Shown: positions 43,211 to 51,461, numbered from the stretch's first letter. The stretch: DNA of 64,000 nt from Arthrobacter_B sp038069765 (GCF_038069765.1 NZ_JBBPFS010000010.1:1-64000); one strand, 5' to 3'. Notes: a model not told the origin generated them from the letters alone. A program made the numbers and translations.

Positions 43211-44112
43211 TAGCCCTTCACTGCTCCCTGCATAATTCCGGATATAAGTTGTTTGCCTGCCAGTACAAAGAGAACGAGCAGGGGGATGGTTGCCAGCACT
43301 GCGCCGGTCAGGACCACCGAGTAGTCCACATAGCGGGCGGACGACAGCTGGCTGAGCGCGGTTTGAAGCGTGGGATTGCCCGCATCAAGGACCAGCAGCG
43401 GCCAGAGGAAGTCGGTCCAGGCCATCATGAACGTGAACAGGCTCAGGATGGCCATGGCCGGCTTGGCCGCCGGCAGTGCCACATGCCAGAAGGTCCTGAT
43501 CATGTTGGCGCCGTCCATGCGGGCGGATTCGATCAGCTCATCGGGGATGACGTCCACCAGGTACTGGCGCATGAAGAACACGCCGAACGCCGTGACGAGG
43601 CTCGGGATGATTACGGCCCCGATTTCACCCGTCCAGCCGAAGGTCCGCATCACCATGAAGAGCGGAATGATGCCCAGCTGGGTGGGGATGGCCATCGTGG
43701 CCACCACCGCCACCATCAGGGCGCCGCTTCCGCGGAACTTGAGCTTGGCGAAGGCGTAGCCTGCCAGCGTGGAGAACGTCACCACCGAAACCGTGATGAT
43801 CGTGGAGATGAGAATGCTGTTCCAGAGGGCGGTCCAGAACGGAATGGTGCCAAAAACCTCCGCGACGTTGGTCCAGAAGTTTCCGCCCGGAAGCAGCGGG
43901 GGCCACTCCAGCCCCAGTGCTTCATTTGTCCGGCTGCCGACGACAAAGGACCACCACAGCGGATAGGAGGAGCCCAGGAAGAAGGCCAGGAGCAGTCCGT
44001 AGGTCAGGTAGCCGGGCTTCAGTCCGTTGCCGAAGATCCGCTGGTGAAGCGGCCTGCCGGTGCGGGCGGGCGCGGAGGTTCTCCGCGCCGTGTTTTTTTC
44101 CAGGAGGCTCAT
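43210..44112 (-). CDS. Sugar ABC transporter permease (MalG/CebG type)
   Basis: A 300-residue permease with six helices. The EAA loop is ESARMDGANMIRTFWHVALPAAKP, which docks the ATPase. It pairs with the upstream permease to form the channel of a CUT1-type importer. ATG 44112 overlaps the stop of that permease (ATGA); longer frames upstream are shadows. No ATPase gene is present, so a shared MsiK-type ATPase encoded elsewhere is expected, as in Streptomyces. Confidence 0.94.
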   Translation of the reverse strand: MSLLEKNTARRTSAPARTGRPLHQRIFGNGLKPGYLTYGLLLAFFLGSSYPLWWSFVVGSRTNEALGLEWPPLLPGGNFWTNVAEVFGTIPFWTALWNSILISTIITVSVVTFSTLAGYAFAKLKFRGSGALMVAVVATMAIPTQLGIIPLFMVMRTFGWTGEIGAVIIPSLVTAFGVFFMRQYLVDVIPDELIESARMDGANMIRTFWHVALPAAKPAMAILSLFTFMMAWTDFLWPLLVLDAGNPTLQTALSQLSSARYVDYSVVLTGAVLATIPLLVLFVLAGKQLISGIMQGAVKG

Positions 44113-45116
44113 TTGCGTTTCCCTTCGGCGCGGCGCTGTGCCCGGTTTCCCGGCTTCTTTGCATCGGCGGACGCAATCCGTTTGGAGATGGAGAAGTTGA
44201 CGATGCCGATAATCACGATGAGCAGGAACAGCAGCCAGGCAATGGCGGAAGCCTTGCCGAAGTTCTGCCGCTGGAAGCCCATCTCCCACAGATAGAGCAC
44301 GGTGGTTTGGAACTGGCGCTGGGCGCCGCCGGCGTCCGTGGGATCGAAGAGGCGCGGTTCGGCGAAGATCTGCAAACCGCCGATGGTGGAGGTGATGATG
44401 ACAAAGATCATGGTGGGCCGGATGCTCGGCAGCGTGATGCTGAAGAAGCGTCGGAAAGCTCCGGCTCCGTCGATCGCCGCCGACTCATAGATGTCGCGGG
44501 GAACCGCCTGCATGGCGGCGAGGAGGATCAGCGCGTTGTAGCCGGTCCACCGCCAGTTGACCATCGTGGCGATCGCTATGTGGCTCGGCAGGGTGTCGGT
44601 CCGCCACATGATCGGATCAATGCCGAAGTTGCCCAGCAGGTTGTTGATCAGCCCCTGGTCCTCGCCGAACATGTTGGTGAAGATCATGGCGACCGCCACC
44701 GGGGTAACGACGTAGGGCAGGAGCACGCTCATCCGCCAGAACGTCTTGGCCCTCAGGTTCTGGTCCAGGACCGCGGCGATGAACAGGGCGGCGACGAGCT
44801 GCGGGATCGCGGAGAGCAGGAAGATGCTCATCGTGTTTCCCAGTGAGTTCCAGAAGAACCGGTCCTGCAGCACCTCGGTGAAGTTGGACAGCCCGACGAA
44901 CTCGCCCTGCCCCTTGAGGAGGTGCCAGTCGTGCAGCGAGACGAAGAAGGTGTAGACCAGCGGAAAGAGGCCCACCAGCGCGAAGAGCAGGAAGAAAGGG
45001 GAGATGTACAGGTACGGGGAGTATTTGAGGTCCCAGCCGCTGAGGCGGTATTTGAACGGGGACTTGGTCTTGGGTGGCGCCGCAGCGGGTGCGGGGCGTT
45101 TCACGGTTACGGTCAT
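44109..45116 (-). CDS. Sugar ABC transporter permease (MalF/CebF type)
   Basis: A 335-residue permease with six helices after a Pro/Lys-rich N-terminal tail of about 30 residues. Its EAA loop is ESAAIDGAGAFRRFFSITLPSIRP. Together with the next gene it forms the membrane channel for the lipoprotein-delivered glucoside. Start ATG 45116; SD is weak (GAGAA), which with the hairpin upstream suggests lower expression than the binding protein. Confidence 0.94.
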   Translation of the reverse strand: MTVTVKRPAPAAAPPKTKSPFKYRLSGWDLKYSPYLYISPFFLLFALVGLFPLVYTFFVSLHDWHLLKGQGEFVGLSNFTEVLQDRFFWNSLGNTMSIFLLSAIPQLVAALFIAAVLDQNLRAKTFWRMSVLLPYVVTPVAVAMIFTNMFGEDQGLINNLLGNFGIDPIMWRTDTLPSHIAIATMVNWRWTGYNALILLAAMQAVPRDIYESAAIDGAGAFRRFFSITLPSIRPTMIFVIITSTIGGLQIFAEPRLFDPTDAGGAQRQFQTTVLYLWEMGFQRQNFGKASAIAWLLFLLIVIIGIVNFSISKRIASADAKKPGNRAQRRAEGKRK

Positions 45117-45138
45117 GGCGATTCTCGCAGTCCATCCG

Positions 45139-45165
45139 GGGGCCTCCGGCACTGCCGGAGGCCCC
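45139..45165 (-). other. Intercistronic hairpin between binding-protein and permease genes
   Basis: GGGGCCTCCGGCA (45139-45151) pairs perfectly with 45153-45165. It lies in the 64-bp gap after the binding-protein gene. It could stabilise the upstream mRNA or reduce read-through, giving more binding protein than permease. Confidence 0.7.
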
Positions 45166-45180
45166 GCGCTCGACGATTTG

Positions 45181-46494
45181 CTAGTTGTTGACTACGAGCT
45201 CGTTCAGGAGCTTCATGGCCTCATTCCAGGAGGCTTCACCGTCAGCAGCGCCTGCATCAAGTTGACCCAGTGCGGCGCTGAACACCTTGTCCTGGATGAT
45301 CGAGTCCTGGGGACCCTTGAACTGCGCCTTCACGCCTTCCGCCCGAGAAGCGAGGATGGAACCGGTGGGGGCGTTGTTGAACAGCTCGTTCGGGGCGGCT
45401 TCTGAAGCAAGCTGCTCCTGGGCCTCGACAGTGCTGGGGAAGTTGTTGGCCGCTGCACTCTGCTTGACCTGCTGCTCCGGTGCGGTCAGCCAGGCTGCCA
45501 GCTTGGCGGCTTCTTCCTTGTGCTCCGAAGTCTCCGGTACGGAGAGGAAAGCGCCGCCCCAGTTGGAGGCACCGCCGGGGAATACATCGGCGAAGTCCCA
45601 GCCGGCTTCCGCGCCGGCTCCGGCGGATTCGAGCTGGGTCTGGATGGTGCCCAGCATCCAGCCCGGGCAGACGAAGGTTGCGAAGGATCCGTCGGTGAAG
45701 GCTTTGCCCTTGCCCCAGTCCCACTTCTTCTCGTTGGCCGACAGGCCTGCCTCGGTGCTCGAAGCCAGCTGCATGAACTGTTCCTTCATCGCGGCATTGT
45801 CCTCGATGTTCAGTTCACCGTCGGCGGTGTAGTATCCCTCGTCCATCTGGTTCACCATGGAGTTCCAGACAAAGCCTGACTGGTCGTACCAGGCCAGGCC
45901 GGTCTTGTCGTGGTACTGCTGGCCGATCTCGAAGTACTTGTCCCAGGTGGCGTCGTCTCCGCCGAAGAGTTCAGCCACCGCTTCACGGTCACTGGGCAGC
46001 CCTGCGGCTTCGAAGAGCTTGCCGTTGTAGCAGAGGCCCTGCGGGCCGATGTCGGTTCCGTAGCCAATGACCCGGCCCTCGGAATCGGTGCCCTGCTCGT
46101 ACTTCCAGTCGACCCAGTTGTCCTTGATGTCCTCCGCGCCGTATTCGTTGAGGTCAACGAACTGGTCGGACACTTCCATGATGGAACCGAGCCAGCCTTC
46201 TTCAATGGCTACAACGTCGCTGAGTCCGGACCCCGCCGACAGCTTGGTGAAGGCGTCGGTCCGGGCATTTTCGCCGCGGTCAATGTTGTTGTCATTGATT
46301 TCGATGCCGGGGTTGGCGTCTTCGTACTCGTCGTACAGATCCTCGTACCCGAAGGTTCCGAAGGTCGTGACGCTGAGTTCGATGGGGTTCTCGGCACTGG
46401 CGGCTTCCTGGTCGCCGCCGCCGCAGCCGGCGGCGAGCAGTGCCACTGCGGCAGCACCTGCAATCGCCGCTGCGGGGTATCGGAAATTCTTCAC
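45181..46494 (-). CDS. Sugar-binding lipoprotein of the ABC importer (CebE-like)
   Basis: A 437-residue family-1 solute-binding protein. A lipoprotein signal (KNFRYP, hydrophobic stretch, LLAAGC) puts the lipidated Cys at about residue 24. IELSVTTFGTFGYEDLYDEYEDANPGIEI is the usual first domain strand, and a GKGAFTDGSFATFVCPGWMLG-like segment is the family signature. GTG 46494 is chosen because AAGGAG lies 5 nt upstream; GTG 46500 overlaps that SD. First gene of the operon, downstream of the operator-flanked promoter. Substrate: probably cellobiose/cello-oligosaccharide, from the GH1 partner and the operator type. Confidence 0.93.
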   Translation of the reverse strand: MKNFRYPAAAIAGAAAVALLAAGCGGGDQEAASAENPIELSVTTFGTFGYEDLYDEYEDANPGIEINDNNIDRGENARTDAFTKLSAGSGLSDVVAIEEGWLGSIMEVSDQFVDLNEYGAEDIKDNWVDWKYEQGTDSEGRVIGYGTDIGPQGLCYNGKLFEAAGLPSDREAVAELFGGDDATWDKYFEIGQQYHDKTGLAWYDQSGFVWNSMVNQMDEGYYTADGELNIEDNAAMKEQFMQLASSTEAGLSANEKKWDWGKGKAFTDGSFATFVCPGWMLGTIQTQLESAGAGAEAGWDFADVFPGGASNWGGAFLSVPETSEHKEEAAKLAAWLTAPEQQVKQSAAANNFPSTVEAQEQLASEAAPNELFNNAPTGSILASRAEGVKAQFKGPQDSIIQDKVFSAALGQLDAGAADGEASWNEAMKLLNELVVNN

Positions 46495-46654
46495 GGTCAC
46501 TCCTTTGTGTGTGGGTAGAGCAGTAGATATCCCGGGCAGTGGACCGTGCTTCGTGGTTCTGGTGAGGCGTGATCAACGGAAGCGGGAAGGGAGGGGAAAG
46601 CTGGTACAGAGTCCTACGCTCCCGCGGAACCTGACGGTGCCGGGCCCCAGTGTC

Positions 46655-46668
46655 AGAGAGCGCTCTCT
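46655..46668. promoter_or_regulatory. LacI-family operator, downstream copy
   Basis: AGAGAGCGCTCTCT, a perfect 14-bp palindrome, centred about 20 bp downstream of the -10 box of the cluster promoter, where bound repressor would block initiation. Confidence 0.85.
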
Positions 46669-46681
46669 TGACTTTCCCTTC

Positions 46682-46710
46682 ACCCTAGGAGTGATGAGCG
46701 TCACTGTCAA
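46682..46710 (-). promoter_or_regulatory. Sigma-70-type promoter of the beta-glucoside operon
   Basis: On the minus strand TTGACA (46710-46705), a 17-bp spacer and TAGGGT (46687-46682). It is the best promoter in the window. The 5' UTR to GTG 46494 would be about 180 nt. Confidence 0.9.
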
Positions 46711-46723
46711 GAGAGCGCTCTCT
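46710..46723. promoter_or_regulatory. LacI-family operator, upstream copy
   Basis: An identical AGAGAGCGCTCTCT palindrome touches the upstream edge of the -35 box. Centre-to-centre distance to the other copy is 55 bp, about five helical turns, which suits looping by a tetramer or cooperative binding. Confidence 0.85.
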
Positions 46724-46823
46724 CGGATTTCAAAAAGGTCTCCATGGGGGATGTCAGCGGGTGCGCTGGACAGGGGAGACCCTGTATCCGGTTCCCTGCT
46801 CGGAGCGGTGCCGGAGTTTCTCC

Positions 46824-47438
46824 CTACCCTTCGATTCCCGTGAGGACGCCCTTCAGGATGGACAGAACGTCGGCGTCCAGGCCCGGAAGCACGAAACCGG
46901 CAGTGGCAGGGTAGGACGTTGCCCCTTGCCAGTCTGACTTCACCGGCACTCCGTCGACGCACCAAAACGTATTCCCCCTCGCGACCGTCGACCTCCAGGA
47001 CAACCTTGAGGGCGTCCCGCGGGCCCCGCGGGTCTGAATAGTATCGGGTCCGCGGCGCACGAAAGAGGCAGAAACCGCCGTCGAAGGATCGTCTTCGTGG
47101 AATTGGCGGAACTCCCGTTGGGGAGCTGCGGAGGCCAGAAATTCTCTCAGCACCAGATGCGCGGCATAGCTGGGAATCGGGGTGCGGGCGTCTCGTTCCC
47201 CAAACTGTTCCGCAGCCCGGACTTGGACCTTGATGTTTTGGAGATGATCAACGTACCTGTAGGCGCTCCAGCCGAACACATTGGCGGCGAAGCGGGTTTC
47301 CTGAAACAGGTGGACGACAGGTCCGCTTGGGATCCTGAAGGCAAGCGTTGTCTGGATCCGGTCTTCAGACAAATGGCGAATCAAACCGCCGATCTTGGCG
47401 CCGCCTTCATGAAAGGAGTTGATTTCCGTCGTTGTCAT
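46824..47438 (-). CDS. Protein of unknown function
   Basis: A 204-residue soluble protein from ATG 47438. No family recognised. It is rich in Arg, Phe and aromatic residues (FGWSAYRYVDHL, FLASAAPQREFRQFHEDD), with a beta-rich C-terminal half (GNTFWCVDGVPV). There is no signal or membrane segment. Codon choice is less GC3-biased than the neighbours. Transcription looks leaderless from TACGTT (47450-47445), with an inverted repeat inside the promoter spacer, which suggests dedicated regulation. It is a single gene next to the cluster promoter. Confidence 0.6.
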   Translation of the reverse strand: MTTTEINSFHEGGAKIGGLIRHLSEDRIQTTLAFRIPSGPVVHLFQETRFAANVFGWSAYRYVDHLQNIKVQVRAAEQFGERDARTPIPSYAAHLVLREFLASAAPQREFRQFHEDDPSTAVSASFVRRGPDTIQTRGARGTPSRLSWRSTVARGNTFWCVDGVPVKSDWQGATSYPATAGFVLPGLDADVLSILKGVLTGIEG

Positions 47439-47444
47439 GAGTGC

Positions 47445-47468
47445 AACGTAGCGCAACGGCGTTGCGCT
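47445..47468 (-). promoter_or_regulatory. Leaderless -10 plus inverted-repeat operator candidate
   Basis: TACGTT on the minus strand ends 6 nt before ATG 47438. Immediately upstream, AGCGCAAC-GGC-GTTGCGCT (47450-47468) is a perfect 8-bp inverted repeat occupying the -10/-35 spacer. A third GTGCAACG half-site overlaps the -10 region (47441-47448). Confidence 0.55.
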
Positions 47469-47542
47469 GAGACTCAGGCGCGAACGCCGGGCGGTGCAGG
47501 GGAGTGCTGATCGGAGCGCTGCTCCGGTCATGGCCTGATCTC

Positions 47543-48172
47543 TTACGCGACCAGGAAAAAGTAAAAGGAAAGATGGAGGGCGAGATTCAGATGAAGAGTC
47601 TTCAACCCCAGGCGTAGTGATGCCAGGACGAATCCGAGAGCAAGGATCGACAGGCTCGGCAGGACGTGAACGGGTGCGAAGCTTTGCGGAAGGAACACTG
47701 CGTGGCCGAGCCAGAACATGACCGCACTGGCAGCGAGCACACCCCATGGTGGAAGCCGCTCTCGCAGGTAGCTCTGCAGCAGCCCGAAGGTGAGGTAGTT
47801 CTGCCAGAACACGGAGACAGTCATCCAGAACATGTACAACGCCACGGGTGCCTCCAGTTCGTAGCGAAACGGCACCGTGAAGGCCAGCACGAGCGGCAGC
47901 GCGTACAACCAGCTCGACCACGAGCGGGCAAAGAGGACCCGGTTGTAGCGAGGATGTGCGAGCAGAAGGACGATGACAATGATGAACGCCATGATCGTCT
48001 CGATAAGTATCGACACGTCAGCATCACTGGTGAAGAATTTTCCGGCACCGTTGGCTAGAAGTCCCGGCGTAAGATACCACAGGCCGAGCCATGTTAAAGC
48101 CGCCAGTCCGAGCATCGTCCATGAAAGACGAGTCCGGGTGCCGGGGATCGTTGTACCCGTTTTGGGTGGCAT
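47543..48172 (-). CDS. CPBP-like membrane protein lacking the catalytic Glu motif
   Basis: A 209-residue protein with about six to eight membrane segments. The C-terminal half has the CPBP (Abi/CAAX-protease-like) order: FWQNYLTFGLLQSYLRER where EExxxR should stand, then FWLGHAVF with a His, then LHLNLALHLSFY with the Asn and His. The glutamates are absent, so protease activity is doubtful. CPBP proteins occur in bacteriocin self-immunity and membrane signalling. The start could also be GTG 48178; neither has an SD. Lower GC than neighbours. Confidence 0.6.
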   Translation of the reverse strand: MPPKTGTTIPGTRTRLSWTMLGLAALTWLGLWYLTPGLLANGAGKFFTSDADVSILIETIMAFIIVIVLLLAHPRYNRVLFARSWSSWLYALPLVLAFTVPFRYELEAPVALYMFWMTVSVFWQNYLTFGLLQSYLRERLPPWGVLAASAVMFWLGHAVFLPQSFAPVHVLPSLSILALGFVLASLRLGLKTLHLNLALHLSFYFFLVA

Positions 48173-48675
48173 AGTCACGACGGAAACCTGGAAGTCATGG
48201 GGTCACACTACCGACGTGAACGCCTGCTCGCTGCGTACAGGCGGCAATCCGATAAATCAGCCACAACCGGGTGGGCGGGTAATGCAGGGAGGTGTCCTGA
48301 GGGTAGCTGCCGAGGCCACCCTGCCTGGCATGTCGGACCGCGAAGCCGATCAGATCATGGCGCTCGACCAGGGGCGGGGGATCCGGCATCCCTTCACCTG
48401 CGATCTGATAAGACAGCGAGTCCTGTCCGAGATTCGCGGCGATCCGGCAGTTCGGCGCTGACGCCGTCGTCGTAGGCTCTAACCCGATCATGTTCCTCTC
48501 TGCCCGGGTTCCTCTCTGCCCGGATTTCCGGTGTACCGTTTTCTACTCTTCGAAACCGAGCCCAGAAACTCGCAGAGCGAAGGCGCGAGCTCGATGGCCC
48601 TGCCCGGGCCGTGGACGCGATGGAACAGCACTTGGCTTGTGAGCGGCAGGACCGGCAGAAAGGAAGACGGGGATC
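48173..48675. other. About 500-bp region with no convincing gene
   Basis: A 59-codon plus-strand frame (48282-48461, ATG after GGGCGGG) has fair GC3 but no recognisable product. The minus strand across 48395-48491 reads GLEPTTTASAP, a string typical of spurious proteins translated antisense to structured RNA. I could not fold a proper tRNA there. A duplicated CCTCTCTGCCCGG unit lies at about 48494-48523. Confidence 0.4.
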
Positions 48676-49581
48676 ATGGATCTTGTCCTGCGAACACCAG
48701 GAGTAGACGAGCTCGGCGGGATCTGCAGCGTTTTGGGGGAATGGCAACACGACAGGGGACCACTGCAGCTGCATCCGGGCGATCTGGGCTGGTACTCCCT
48801 GCGGGGGCCGGCCGCCACTGCCGCCGCGACGCGCGTATGGTCCCGGGGCGACACGATCCTTGCTGTCGCCCTTCTCGACGGTCCGGAACTGTTGCGGTTC
48901 GCCGTCGCTCCGGCGCGGCGCCGAGACACAGCCCTTGCCCATCGCATCGTTGTTGACGTCAGCACTCCGAGGACAGGAATCCTCAGTGCAGGAGCAGCAA
49001 CTGTCGAGGCGCGCGGTGCGGTTGCCCTGATCGAGCAGCTCGCGCAGAACGACTGGCGGCCCGATGACCCGTGGACTCCGCTCCACCACGATATGGCAGC
49101 ATCGCCGAAGGCATTGGGCTCTTCGAAGGCATCCGGCTTCCGGATCGAGGTCGTGGAACCAAGTGACACCGCTGAGTGGGCGGCCGTCCACTGGTCGGCC
49201 TTTCGCGGCACCGAGGTGCCGGAGGAGCGCATCCAGCGTGTCGTGGACGGATGGCGCCTGGCTGCGGAAAGCCCCTTTCTCGGCCTGGCGCGCATCCTGT
49301 CCCTGCGGAGCCGGCACGGTCGCGTCGTCGCTGTCGCCGCGGTGTGGTCCGCGGGCGGCGGGCGGCCCGGGCTCATCGAACCGCTCGCTGTGCATCAGGA
49401 ACACCGGGGTTGCGGATACGGCACCGTGATGACTCATGCGGCAGTGGACGCGCTCCGGCACATGGGGTCCTCGAGCGCCATTGTCTGCGCGGAGACCTCC
49501 AATGCGGGAGCCCTTGCCACCTACCGGGCGGCAGGATTCACAGCGCACCCGAAAGTTCCCGACTGGCATCGAAGTGCCTGA
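48676..49581 (+). CDS. GNAT acetyltransferase
   Basis: A 301-residue protein. The C-terminal half (about 155-300) is a GNAT domain: IEPLAVHQEHRGCGYGTVMTHAAVD contains the acetyl-CoA loop (RGCGYG) and CAETSNAGALATYRAAGF the final strand-helix. The N-terminal half resembles a degenerate GNAT half (LRFAVAPARRRDTALAHRIV), so it may be a tandem-GNAT protein. Substrate unknown. ATG 48676 follows a GGGG stretch and a further-upstream GGAAG. Confidence 0.85.
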   Translation: MDLVLRTPGVDELGGICSVLGEWQHDRGPLQLHPGDLGWYSLRGPAATAAATRVWSRGDTILAVALLDGPELLRFAVAPARRRDTALAHRIVVDVSTPRTGILSAGAATVEARGAVALIEQLAQNDWRPDDPWTPLHHDMAASPKALGSSKASGFRIEVVEPSDTAEWAAVHWSAFRGTEVPEERIQRVVDGWRLAAESPFLGLARILSLRSRHGRVVAVAAVWSAGGGRPGLIEPLAVHQEHRGCGYGTVMTHAAVDALRHMGSSSAIVCAETSNAGALATYRAAGFTAHPKVPDWHRSA

Positions 49582-49591
49582 CGCGTAAAAC

Positions 49592-50779
49592 TCAGCGGCG
49601 GATGCTGACGGTGACCGTGAACTTCGGGTTCCGGGCGACTTCCCGGGTGGGCCCCACCAGCCGGTTCAGTGCCGGCTTGTATTTGAGGTGGCTGTTCCAG
49701 ACGGTCCACAGTTCGCCGCCGGGCCGCAGTACCCGGCCGGCATCGGCAAAGAGCTTCAGGGCAATCCCGGCATGCACGCTCGCCCCGATGTGGAACGGAG
49801 GATTCAGCACCACGAGGTCCTCGGACGCGTCCGGAAGCCCGGCCAGGGCATCGTCGCGGCGCACCTGGACCCGGTCGGCGACACCGTTCGCAGCGGCGGT
49901 CAGCGCCGCGGACGACACTGCTGCAGCCGACTGATCCGAAGCAATAACCTGCAGCTGCGGGCGGGTCAGGGCCAGATACGCGGCGATGGCTCCGGTGCCG
50001 CAGCCCAGGTCAACGGCCCGTTCCGCGGGCCGAGCCTCCGCCAGACGGGGCAGCAGGAAGCGGGTGCCGATGTCCAGGGCGGGGCCTGCGAAAGCAGCCC
50101 CGTGGGCCCGCAGCTCCAGCGGCGCTGCCAGGCCGACGTCGTGCCGCCCGGACAATGGAAAGCGAGCCTCCGGCCGCGCCTCGGGAGGCAGGGGAAAGCC
50201 GGCCGTCAGGATCCGTGATTTCTGCCGCGCCAGTCCTGCCATCACCGATCCGAAATACCGCCCGAGGACCTCGTTCATGGCCGTGGACATGTGCTTGACC
50301 CGGCCGCCCGCATAAACCCGGACCCCGGGAGCAGCGTGCGCGGCGATCAACGCGGCAATCTCCTCCAGTGCGTCGAGGGACCGGGGCAGGCGCAGCAGCA
50401 CCACCCGGGCACCTTCCACCAGAGCCGGTTCCAGGCCGTGGTGGCCGTACGCGCCCTCCAGTCCCAGCAGCGAGGCATTCCGGTTCAGCGCCTGCTCGCC
50501 GCTCAGCGGATCCTGATGGACCCGGATATGGCTGATGCCGCGGTTGGCAGCCGCTCCCAGCGTCAGCGCACCGTAGGAATCACCGACGACGACGACGGCG
50601 CCGTCACCGCCGTCCGGGCCGGACGCCGCAGCAGCCAGATCGGCGGCAGCGGTGTCCAGCAGGAGTAAATCGGCGGCGTCCCACGCCTGCAGGTTGTCGG
50701 CTTCCACATCCGGCCACCGGCCCAGACGGGAGAAGTCGAAGGCTGCGGGGACGGCGGAATCCGCGCGGGAGTCAGTCAA
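49592..50779 (-). CDS. Class I methyltransferase, RsmC/RlmG type (rRNA guanine-N2)
   Basis: About 395 residues in two methyltransferase-like halves. The N-terminal half is degenerate (FDFSRLGRWPDVEA, then VVVVGDSYGALTLGAA). The C-terminal half has AVDLGCGTGAIAAYLAL for SAM and the catalytic NPPFH (LVVLNPPFHIG). This arrangement is that of RlmG/RsmC, which methylate guanine N2 in 23S or 16S rRNA. Start uncertain (TTG 50779 or TTG 50800); both overlap the end of the YigZ gene, so the two are coupled. Confidence 0.88.
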   Translation of the reverse strand: MTDSRADSAVPAAFDFSRLGRWPDVEADNLQAWDAADLLLLDTAAADLAAAASGPDGGDGAVVVVGDSYGALTLGAAANRGISHIRVHQDPLSGEQALNRNASLLGLEGAYGHHGLEPALVEGARVVLLRLPRSLDALEEIAALIAAHAAPGVRVYAGGRVKHMSTAMNEVLGRYFGSVMAGLARQKSRILTAGFPLPPEARPEARFPLSGRHDVGLAAPLELRAHGAAFAGPALDIGTRFLLPRLAEARPAERAVDLGCGTGAIAAYLALTRPQLQVIASDQSAAAVSSAALTAAANGVADRVQVRRDDALAGLPDASEDLVVLNPPFHIGASVHAGIALKLFADAGRVLRPGGELWTVWNSHLKYKPALNRLVGPTREVARNPKFTVTVSIRR

Positions 50780-51449
50780 GGTCAATCCATTTCGTTCCAA
50801 GGGGGACCGGGTCGGAGGCTCCGGCGGTCAGGGCGGCCAGCCGGGCATGGAAGGAGTCCAGTGCGTCAGGCGTGTCCGGGAGGGCGACGTGAAGCAGTGC
50901 GCCGGCGGCGGTGTAATCGGTGCCCAGGACGCTGACACCGGCTGTGCGCAGGTCATTTTCCAGCCGGCCTGCGGCGGAATGTCCCGCGGGAATGCCGTAA
51001 AGCTGCATTCTGCGCCGTCTGATCAGCCGGGCGCCGGCCACCGCGGAGGATACCGATTCGGAATAGGCGCGCACCAGCCCGCCCGCACCGAGCAGGATGC
51101 CGCCGAAATAGCGCACGGTCACCGCAGCGACATCACTCAGGTCCGCTGCGCCGTCGAACGTTTCGCGTTTCGTCAGGGCTTCGAGCATCGGCAGCCCGGC
51201 AGTGCCGGAGGGTTCGCCGTCGTCGCTTGAGCGCTGCACGCTCCGGTCCGGGCCCAGGACAAAAGCGCTGCAGTGGTGCCGGGCGTCGTGGAACTCGCGG
51301 CGCAGGCCAGCCACCAGGGCGCGGGCGGAGTCCTCGCTCTCAACCCGCCGCAGGACGGTGATGAAGCGTGAACGTTTGATCTCCAGCTCGTGCCGGTGTT
51401 CGCCGGCAACGGTGGTGTACCGTCCCTTGGTTCCGACCTGTTCATCCAC
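50772..51449 (-). CDS. YigZ/IMPACT family protein (UPF0029)
   Basis: A 225-residue protein. The IMPACT domain (about 20-135) shows KRSRFITVLRRVESEDSARAL, HHCSAFVLG, SSDDGEPSGTAGLPML and VRYFGGILLGAGGLVRAYSES, followed by the C-terminal UPF0029 ferredoxin-like domain. Bacterial YigZ is of uncertain role; the eukaryotic relative IMPACT regulates the Gcn2 translation-stress kinase. GTG 51449 with TAAACT 6 nt upstream, leaderless. Divergent from coaE. Confidence 0.93.
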   Translation of the reverse strand: MDEQVGTKGRYTTVAGEHRHELEIKRSRFITVLRRVESEDSARALVAGLRREFHDARHHCSAFVLGPDRSVQRSSDDGEPSGTAGLPMLEALTKRETFDGAADLSDVAAVTVRYFGGILLGAGGLVRAYSESVSSAVAGARLIRRRRMQLYGIPAGHSAAGRLENDLRTAGVSVLGTDYTAAGALLHVALPDTPDALDSFHARLAALTAGASDPVPLGTKWIDLD

Positions 51450-51455
51450 CTGTCC

Positions 51456-51461
51456 AGTTTA
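51456..51461 (-). promoter_or_regulatory. -10 box (TAAACT) for the YigZ gene
   Basis: It ends 6 nt before GTG 51449 on the minus strand, with no SD. Confidence 0.5.

Noticed and set aside
48395..48491. A tRNA gene in the gap
   Set aside because: The T-arm, anticodon arm and acceptor could not be paired properly; kept only as a test to run.
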